From contig JAQXXM010000042.1 of the NCBI GenBank assembly GCA_029226065.1, forward strand, positions 1 through 54,292: 54,292 bases of DNA, written 5' to 3'. The DNA is from Clostridiales bacterium. Lineage in GTDB: Bacteria; Bacillota; Clostridia; UBA1381. Shown here piece after piece: positions 47,239 to 54,292 of this stretch (its first letter is position 1; every line of letters begins with the position of its first letter). The position numbers were made by a program, and so were the translations under genes. The notes beneath the pieces were generated by a model. It was not told the DNA's origin. It searched no databases and saw only the letters and a program-made list of their open reading frames with translations.

Positions 47239-50200
47239 AATAATTGCAAGCATACTTGTTGTAGCAATGGTTTTATATATGTTGCTTACAATAATTCCGC
47301 CTGTATTAGCTGCAGGAAATACAATAGACATAGACAGCAAAGATGATTTTGTCAAGTTTTCCGAAAAGTGTACCCTTGATACTTGGTCGCAAGGAAAAAC
47401 GGTCAATTTGAATTGTGATATACACTTTTCAAACAGCGATTTTTCGCCTATCCCTACATTTGGCGGAACTTTTAACGGAAACGGCTACACAATATCGGGG
47501 ATATCCTTTGACGATAAAGGCTCATATCAAGGCGTATTTCGTTATGTTCAGCAAGACGGAAAAATATCAAATCTCAATGTAAAAGGCACTTTTATTCCGG
47601 GCGGCTCGAAAAGTTTTATAGGCGGTATTGTCGGAGAAAATTCGGGAACTCTTGAAAACTGCACCTTTAGCGGCAGTGTAAAAGGTGAAAATGTTATCGG
47701 CGGCATTGTCGGCAATAATACCGAGTACGGTCAAATTATATCTTGTATTTCTTATGGAAACATCATCGGAGAAAATTCTACGGGCGGTGTTACAGGAAAA
47801 AACAGCGGATTTATTCAGAATTGCACAAATAATGCAACAGTAAATACAGTATATGAAGAAAAGAAAAGCGACATTACCAATATAGATACAGATGCAGGAG
47901 CAATTGTTGAAAATTATAGAACAAGTGAGGAAGAAACCGAAGAGAAAAGCGTTTTGGGACATAGCAATACAGGCGGAATAGTCGGTTATTCTTCAGGAAT
48001 TGTGCAAGGCTGCATTAACAATGCTGCTGTTGGTTATCAGCACATAGGTTACAATGTTGGCGGTATCGCAGGCAGACAATCGGGATATATGTTAGGCTGT
48101 AAAAATAACGGCTTTATTCAAGGAAGAAAAGATGTCGGCGGTATTGTAGGACAGACAGAGCCTTATATACTGCTCAACACTTCCGAAAGCACCTTGCAGG
48201 ATTTACGGAGTGAACTAAATAATCTCAACACAATGGTAAATAAATTCATAACAGATACCGACAATTTAGGTGATGATACGGAAAAGCATTTAAACGGCAT
48301 TGCAGAACACGCAAAAAATGCACAGGATAATGCTGAAACCTTACTTAATCAAGGGACAGATTTTATAGATGATAATTTAAGCGAAATAAATGCACAATCC
48401 GCAATTTTATCTAATACACTTGATAAACTGATACCTGTTTTTGAAAGTTTGGAAAGCGGCGGCGTTGATATGGTTGACGCACTTGATAAATCGCGGGAAG
48501 CACTTGACGATATAAAAATATATGTTCCAAATTTGAATGACGAAATTGACGACATCAGCTTCGCATTATCAGAAATCTCACGTGCAGAAAGAAGCATAAA
48601 AAAAGCTGTTCAAAGAGCAAACAGAGCAAGTAACGATTTAGATGAAGCTATTGAATTTAATAACATTCAAAAAGTAAAAACTTCAATATCGGAGCTTTCT
48701 TCTGCAATTAAAGGTATAATAACAGCAAAACAAACGATTAAAACATCTTTGGAAACAATAGAAACCGTATTAAAAACAAAGCCCGAAAATTTTGAAAGCA
48801 TTGTTATCAATGCAAAAGAAATTGCAGAAAACTTAAAAACTATCAAAGAAAATGTAGATACTACAATTTCATCATTAAAAACAATCGAACAAAGTCTTGA
48901 TACTATAACCTTGAATGCTGAAATAGATTTTTCGGAGTTTAAGTCTGCTGCACAAAATATGGAATCGGCAATCGGATATATAGGTGACGCTATGTATTAC
49001 ATAACAGACGGACTTAAAGATTTGGGAACAGCAATAGAAGATTTATCAGAGGAGATTTATGATTACGCCGATGATGTCAGCGATGAATTAAATAATGCAA
49101 AAAAAGATTTAGCTGACGCAATTAGTTCATTATCCTATGCAACAGACGATATTAAAACAGCCATCGGAGGTATTAAAAATATTATCGCAGATTTATCAAA
49201 AGAAAAACCACTTGAATTTGTAAAATTGGGTGATGACTTCAAAATTGCAAGTGAGAATTTATTTGACTCTCTTTCGGGAATATCGAGCGAAATTGACGGT
49301 CTAAAAGACACAGCTTCAAACGGAAAAAACAAAATCACAGGAGATATAACCTCTATAAGCAATCAGTTTAATTTGGTAATGAATTTACTGATAGGAGAAT
49401 TAGAAGAATTAACAAATGGAAACAACAGCCTTGCAGATGTATTCCTTGATGTTTCGGACGAGGATATAGAAAATACAAAGCAGGGGAAAATTGATAATTG
49501 TCAAAATTTTGGAACGGTTGAAGCTGACAGAAACACAGGCGGTATCGCAGGAGCTATGGCAATAGAATATTCCAAGGATCCCGAAGATGATATAGAAAAG
49601 CCTGATACACTTAATTTCACATATCGGACAAAAGCAATTTTATACGCTTGTATAAATGACGGTAAGGTAACCGGAAAAAAGGATTGCACGGGCGGCGTAG
49701 TCGGTCTTTCGGAAATAGGAACAGTTTATGGGTGTGAAAATTACGGAAACATCGAAAGTACAAGTGGCAACTATGTAGGCGGAATAGCAGGAAAGAGCGA
49801 ATCTGCTATCCGTAAAAGCTATGCAAAATCCAAACTGACAGGAAAAAGATACATAGGAGGCATTGCAGGGAAAGCAGATATAATAACGGCTTGCTACACA
49901 ATAGTAAATGTAAGCGGTGAAGAAAATACAGGAGCAATTTGCGGAGATACAGAAAGCAAAGAAAAACTATATCAGAACTTTTTTGTTAATAACAGCCTTG
50001 GCGGTATTGACAGTATAAGCTACACAGAAAAAGCAGAGCCTATCAGCTTTGAGGAATTAAAGAATATAAGTGGTATTCCTTTGAGATTTATCAGCTTTAC
50101 TGTAATCTTTATTGCAGATGATAAAATCATTCAAACCCAAGAGATAAAATTCGGTGATGAAACGGCAAGAATTAAATATCCCGAAATCCCCAAAAAAGAT

Positions 50201-50728
50201 GGACATTTTGGTAATTGGCAGCAGATAGAAGCCGAAACTATAACAGAAAACATTGAAATCATTTGCGAATATCAGCCTTATATTACCGTTTTGTCAAGCG
50301 TACAAAAAAACGAAAATGGTAAATTGGCTCTTGCTTTAGCAGAGGGCAAATTTACCGATAAGGCTGAATTAAATATAATGGACAGCAATCAAAAACCACC
50401 TGCAAGTGCAGACGGAAATATAAAGGTCTATGATATATCACTTTCAAATACTGATATTAAGGAAAACGATACTGTAACTCTCCGTATTCTGAATGAAAAC
50501 AAAGACAAGGTTACGGCTTGGATATTAAAAGGTGATAAATGGGAAAAGGTTGAAACTACCCACAAAGGTAAATATGTATTACTTCAAGCAAACGGCACAC
50601 AGAATACAATTTGCTTAAAATACGTAGAAAAAAATTTCAGCTTTATTTGGATTGGTTTAATAACGGTAATCGTTCTTTTTTCTGCGTTTCTGCTGTTCAA
50701 GCAAAAATATAGAAAAGCAAAAAAATGA
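47228..50728 (+). CDS. Giant surface protein: GLUG-motif repeats / long coiled coil / GLUG repeats / InlB-like repeat / C-terminal TM
   Basis: Signal-peptide-like N-terminus; GGIVGENSG, GGIVGNN, GGVTGKNSG, GGIAGRQSG, GGIVGQTEP repeats; about 450-aa helical region; GGIAGAM, GGVVGLSE, GGIAGKSE repeats; C-terminal TM SFIWIGLITVIVLFSAFLLF. ATG at 47228 overlaps the MMPL stop by 11 nt and follows GGAGGCGG. Confidence 0.88.
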   Translation: MKNRIIASILVVAMVLYMLLTIIPPVLAAGNTIDIDSKDDFVKFSEKCTLDTWSQGKTVNLNCDIHFSNSDFSPIPTFGGTFNGNGYTISGISFDDKGSYQGVFRYVQQDGKISNLNVKGTFIPGGSKSFIGGIVGENSGTLENCTFSGSVKGENVIGGIVGNNTEYGQIISCISYGNIIGENSTGGVTGKNSGFIQNCTNNATVNTVYEEKKSDITNIDTDAGAIVENYRTSEEETEEKSVLGHSNTGGIVGYSSGIVQGCINNAAVGYQHIGYNVGGIAGRQSGYMLGCKNNGFIQGRKDVGGIVGQTEPYILLNTSESTLQDLRSELNNLNTMVNKFITDTDNLGDDTEKHLNGIAEHAKNAQDNAETLLNQGTDFIDDNLSEINAQSAILSNTLDKLIPVFESLESGGVDMVDALDKSREALDDIKIYVPNLNDEIDDISFALSEISRAERSIKKAVQRANRASNDLDEAIEFNNIQKVKTSISELSSAIKGIITAKQTIKTSLETIETVLKTKPENFESIVINAKEIAENLKTIKENVDTTISSLKTIEQSLDTITLNAEIDFSEFKSAAQNMESAIGYIGDAMYYITDGLKDLGTAIEDLSEEIYDYADDVSDELNNAKKDLADAISSLSYATDDIKTAIGGIKNIIADLSKEKPLEFVKLGDDFKIASENLFDSLSGISSEIDGLKDTASNGKNKITGDITSISNQFNLVMNLLIGELEELTNGNNSLADVFLDVSDEDIENTKQGKIDNCQNFGTVEADRNTGGIAGAMAIEYSKDPEDDIEKPDTLNFTYRTKAILYACINDGKVTGKKDCTGGVVGLSEIGTVYGCENYGNIESTSGNYVGGIAGKSESAIRKSYAKSKLTGKRYIGGIAGKADIITACYTIVNVSGEENTGAICGDTESKEKLYQNFFVNNSLGGIDSISYTEKAEPISFEELKNISGIPLRFISFTVIFIADDKIIQTQEIKFGDETARIKYPEIPKKDGHFGNWQQIEAETITENIEIICEYQPYITVLSSVQKNENGKLALALAEGKFTDKAELNIMDSNQKPPASADGNIKVYDISLSNTDIKENDTVTLRILNENKDKVTAWILKGDKWEKVETTHKGKYVLLQANGTQNTICLKYVEKNFSFIWIGLITVIVLFSAFLLFKQKYRKAKK

Positions 50729-50757
50729 GGACGATTGCAGTTGCAAAAGTCCTCATT
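50724..50757. terminator. Bidirectional terminator
   Basis: AATGAGGAC...GTCCTCATT. Confidence 0.8.
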
Positions 50758-50829
50758 TATGTGTTTGACAATATTCTGTTTCGTGGCTGATTATATAGTA
50801 TTATTGCATTGAAATTTTGTTCAATGGTA

Positions 50830-52611
50830 TCACTTATACATCGGTCCGTAATGCTTACAAGCCGCATAGTCTGCCGCCTGTGTGTCATCTGTTCCAAAAG
50901 ATGCCCACGCATGGGGACGGTATATCTTTTCCTCCGGCACATTATGCATTGTTACAGGTATTCTTAACATCGAACAAAGGGTTATTAAATCTGCGCCTAT
51001 GTGTCCGCCTATCGTTACTCCGTGGTTTGCACCCCAGTTTGCCATTACGCTGTATACATCCTTAAACGCACCCTTGCCTGTGAGTATTGGAGCAAACCAT
51101 GTTGTTGGCCATGTGGGGTCTGTGCGTTTGTCAAGCTTATTATGTATATCGTCAGGAAGTGTGCAGGTATAACCCTCTGCAATCTGAATAACCGGTCCTA
51201 TGCCGTCTACGATATTAACTCTTAACATTGTTACCGGCATTTCAGCCTGCGTCTTAAAGTGTGACGAGAAACCGCCTCCTCTGAAATATTCATAATCGGC
51301 TCTGCACCAGTCTGTAGCATCTATACATGACTTGATATCCTCATCAGTCATATTCCACCACTCTTTTATTGTGCCGTTTCCATTTTCATCCATTGACGCG
51401 CCTGTGCAGTCAAGAGCAGTAGCACCGGAATTTATTAAATGAATTATTCCGTCTGCCGCCCGGTCTTGAAGTTCCTTACCAGTTACACGCTTTACAGCCT
51501 CTGGTGACCAATATGTACGAACATCGTGGAAGGCTGGTGCCTTGCCTGATACGAGTGTACCCAACAGCATTGATATTCCGTTTAATGTATCGTTTTCCGT
51601 TGCGAATGGTGTCGGCATCTTCTTGCCGTTCCAGTTAAAGGAACTTGCCATAATTGCTTCGGTAAAGTCTGCGTTAGGCAGCCAATCCGTCCAGTTTCTC
51701 TGTCCCTGAAAACCTCCTGCAATTGCATTCTTGCCAAGTGATTCCTCGTGCCAACCCATTTCGCTAAGCTTTTCGTTTCCGTAAAGGATATCGTTCACTA
51801 TAATCGTAAATTTAGCAATAAACTCCCAATCCTTGTCGGCCGGAATGGTTTTGGATTTTGTTATGATTTCAGGGAGGTTCTTCCCTGCATTTTTATCAAA
51901 ACCTTCCTTGCAGTTCTCTTTAATCCATGCGAGAGCTTTTTCATACTCGTCCTTATCATAAATCCCGAGAGTAATTCTTCTTAAAATTTCCGTTAAGTCC
52001 ACAAATTCTGCTCTTATGCCTAAATACTTCTGCATAAATGACATATCACAGTATGAGCCGGCAATGCCCATAGAAACGCCGCCTAAATTAACATACGACT
52101 TATCCTTCATCTGTCCGACAGCTATCGCACCCTTTGCCCAACGTATCATCTTTTCCGCAACATCAGCGGGTACGGTGTTATCATCAATATCCTGTACGTC
52201 ATGACCGTACATTGAGAATGCCGGGAGATTTCTCTGTGCAAACGCCGCCATAACAGCCGCAAGATATACTGCGCCCGGTCTTTCCGTTCCATTAAAGCCC
52301 CATACTGCCTTAACTGTATTAGCGTCTAAGTCCATCGTTTCGCTACCATAGCACCAACATGGTGTTACTGCAAGCGTAGCACACACGTTTTGCGTCTTAA
52401 AGAAGTCAGCACATTTTGCCGCCTCTGCTCCGCCTCCTATTGTACAGGGCGATATTACACACTCAACCGGCTTTCCATCCATATAACGTACATTGTTTTC
52501 AATAAGCTCTTTTGCGGCATACGCCATTGCCATCGTTTTTTCCTCAAGGCTTTCTCTTACTCCGCCCCAGCGTCCATCAATTGTCGGCCTTATTCCTATT
52601 TTTGGTTTCAT
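50830..52611 (-). CDS. fucI: L-fucose isomerase
   Basis: KIGIRPTIDGRWGGVRESLEEKTMAMAYAAKELI...WGFNGTERPGAVYLAA...YGHDVQDIDD. Confidence 0.95.
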   Translation of the reverse strand: MKPKIGIRPTIDGRWGGVRESLEEKTMAMAYAAKELIENNVRYMDGKPVECVISPCTIGGGAEAAKCADFFKTQNVCATLAVTPCWCYGSETMDLDANTVKAVWGFNGTERPGAVYLAAVMAAFAQRNLPAFSMYGHDVQDIDDNTVPADVAEKMIRWAKGAIAVGQMKDKSYVNLGGVSMGIAGSYCDMSFMQKYLGIRAEFVDLTEILRRITLGIYDKDEYEKALAWIKENCKEGFDKNAGKNLPEIITKSKTIPADKDWEFIAKFTIIVNDILYGNEKLSEMGWHEESLGKNAIAGGFQGQRNWTDWLPNADFTEAIMASSFNWNGKKMPTPFATENDTLNGISMLLGTLVSGKAPAFHDVRTYWSPEAVKRVTGKELQDRAADGIIHLINSGATALDCTGASMDENGNGTIKEWWNMTDEDIKSCIDATDWCRADYEYFRGGGFSSHFKTQAEMPVTMLRVNIVDGIGPVIQIAEGYTCTLPDDIHNKLDKRTDPTWPTTWFAPILTGKGAFKDVYSVMANWGANHGVTIGGHIGADLITLCSMLRIPVTMHNVPEEKIYRPHAWASFGTDDTQAADYAACKHYGPMYK

Positions 52612-52819
52612 AGTTTGTCTCCATTCCGCCGCCCTGCGTCGGCAAATATTAATCAGACTTCTCTTGTCCGCAGGTCAAACAATGACAAGAGATTATTACA
52701 CTCGTATTCGCTCCTTTTTCCTTTCGATTATCACTACAAACGGTAATATAATTCTAAATTAATCACCATTCCATAGCAGGCAGTTTTATATTGCTCTCAC
52801 ATATTCATAATATTCCTCC

Positions 52820-52848
52820 TTGACTTTTGCCATTTATTTGTGTATACT
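52820..52848 (+). promoter_or_regulatory. Predicted AraC-family gene promoter
   Basis: TTGACT-N17-TATACT. Confidence 0.6.
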
Positions 52849-52903
52849 GTACTTGTGCTGATTAAATTGTATCACGCACGTTATCAAAATCAATGTCTAA
52901 AAT

Positions 52904-53686
52904 ATGCGGAATATTGCTCAAAATCGATGTGGGGTGAAAAATGTGTCGGAAATCGGGAAGCTTTATAACTATGGAAAATCCGCTGTCGGAGAGGATTGGG
53001 TATATATAAATTCAAAAAATCTCAATCGTCTGTACTATATACACAGTGACGGAGGGACATATTCTTTTGGTGGCAAAGATTACCGTTTTATACCTGATAA
53101 GCTCTATTTTTTACCGTACACGGCAAAAATTTCGCCACGGAGTGACCCAAATAATTATTTTTTGCACAGCTATGCGGATTTTGAACTTATCCCTCCCATA
53201 ACGGCATACGCTCCTGCAATATGCGACCCAAACACAGATGAAATGATGAGTTCAGCTTGCAGAGTATTTTTAGACGGAGCGGTAATGGCTTCAGAAAAAC
53301 GTATTAATATATCCGATCTTTCTGATAACCTCACCACACTTTGCACTTCCGCAATTAAATACCTTGCACACCGGGTAGCGGAAATAAATGGTTTTTTACC
53401 GGTCAGCGATGAGATAGTCATTGACTCCTTGGAATATATGCTTGAGAATATATCCAGGTCTATAACCATTAAAGAGATATCAGGAAGATATTTTCTAACC
53501 GAGGACGCATTTATCCGCAGATTTAAAAAATCAATGTGTATTACACCTTACGCGTGGCTAAAAACAGTGCGTTTAAAAGCAGCCCGTTCACTCCTTAATA
53601 ACGGAAAAACTCTTGACTACACAGCCGCTGCCGTAGGATATTCCGATGCCGCCGCATTGCTTCATGCTATGAAAAAGCGGTTATAA
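52904..53686 (+). CDS. AraC family transcriptional regulator
   Basis: C-terminal HTH: ITIKEISGRYFLTEDAFIRRFKKSMCITPYAWLKTVRLKAARSLLNNGKTLDYTAAAVGYSDAAALLHAMKK; a GTG at 52943 is an alternative start. Confidence 0.88.
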   Translation: MRNIAQNRCGVKNVSEIGKLYNYGKSAVGEDWVYINSKNLNRLYYIHSDGGTYSFGGKDYRFIPDKLYFLPYTAKISPRSDPNNYFLHSYADFELIPPITAYAPAICDPNTDEMMSSACRVFLDGAVMASEKRINISDLSDNLTTLCTSAIKYLAHRVAEINGFLPVSDEIVIDSLEYMLENISRSITIKEISGRYFLTEDAFIRRFKKSMCITPYAWLKTVRLKAARSLLNNGKTLDYTAAAVGYSDAAALLHAMKKRL

Positions 53687-53819
53687 TAGCTGCTCGAAAT
53701 GCCAATGCCAATATAGATACCGATGTTTTTTAGTCTATTGCCTAACGGCATACATTGTTATGTCGAGGGTGAGTTTTGCCCAAAGGCTAAATATATCAAT
53801 CAAAATAACCACAAAAAAA

Positions 53820-53851
53820 GGGTGCAAACACGTCTAAATATGTTTGCACCC
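53820..53851 (-). terminator. Terminator of SPFH gene
   Basis: GGGTGCAAACA/TGTTTGCACCC; minus strand followed by TTTTTTT. Confidence 0.8.
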
Positions 53852-53859
53852 GTATTTTT

Positions 53860-54292
53860 TTACTTTTCCTTAATTACCTCTGCAACCGATGTTGCAAGGC
53901 CTGCTATGCCCTGTAAGTCTGACGGCACAACTATCTTTGTTGCTTTACCGTCTGCTAATGCGTTAAGACTTTCAAGTGATTTTATTGTGAGATAGCCCTG
54001 CTTCGGGTCTGCCTCGTTTATAAGCTTGATACCCTCAGCAACCGCCTTTTGTACCTCAATTATTGCACGTGCTTTACCTTCAGCTTCACGTATTTCTGCT
54101 TCCTTTTTTGCCTCGGCACGCAAGATAAGACTTTCCTTTTCACCCTCTGCGATAAGGACAGCACTCTTCTTTTCACCCTCAGCTTTCAGGATGCTTTCAC
54201 GTCTTTCACGCTCTGCTTTCATCTGACGTTCCATAGCGTCACGAATAGCCTGAGGAGGCATAATATTTTTTAGCTCCACACGGTTGACCTTT
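53860..54292 (-). CDS. SPFH/Band-7 (stomatin/QmcA-like) protein, C-terminal part (truncated by window end)
   Basis: VELKNIMPPQAIRDAMERQMKAERERRESILKAEGEKKSAVLIAEGEKES...KSLESLNALADGKATKIVVPSDLQGI; frame is open to the window edge. Confidence 0.92.
   Translation of the reverse strand, partial: KVNRVELKNIMPPQAIRDAMERQMKAERERRESILKAEGEKKSAVLIAEGEKESLILRAEAKKEAEIREAEGKARAIIEVQKAVAEGIKLINEADPKQGYLTIKSLESLNALADGKATKIVVPSDLQGIAGLATSVAEVIKEK

Noticed and set aside
1-54292. CRISPR array, IS element or prophage
   Set aside because: No regularly spaced direct repeats, transposase, integrase or phage structural proteins found among the translated ORFs

Overview
A 54.3 kb chromosomal window from a low-GC clostridial-type Firmicute; the species is not identifiable by eye. 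Genes at roughly 0.2-40.7 kb are almost all on the minus strand, and those at 40.8-50.7 kb are mostly on the plus strand. Core content: the 3' end of addA; a VTC / DUF4956 / Cthe_2159-like surface operon; argC-argB-proS; galT; rpmH-rnpA-yidD-yidC-jag; hisZ-hisG-hisA; two MATE transporters; rpsF-ssb-rpsR; one tRNA-Asp(GTC); an ECF sigma/anti-sigma pair; aroC; mreBCD-PBP2-minC-minD-mgsA; maf; U32 peptidase; zapA; a GerMN protein with a two-component system; D,D-carboxypeptidase; fucI with an AraC regulator; and a 3'-truncated SPFH protein. No CRISPR array, prophage or IS element was recognised. The strongest second-look items are: (1) a DeoR-family regulator flanked by two inverted, about 92% identical 65-bp promoter/operator modules that fire outward into a MATE transporter and an MBL-fold hydrolase; (2) a TetR / small protein / TauE-SafE / MMPL / giant GLUG-coiled-coil surface protein cluster, which may be an undescribed Gram-positive export system; (3) a promoter-proximal structured leader with a terminator-like hairpin ahead of hisZGA; (4) an unexplained three-way-junction-like intergenic element between mgsA and aroC. 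All family calls come from reading the translated proteins; no database search was run.
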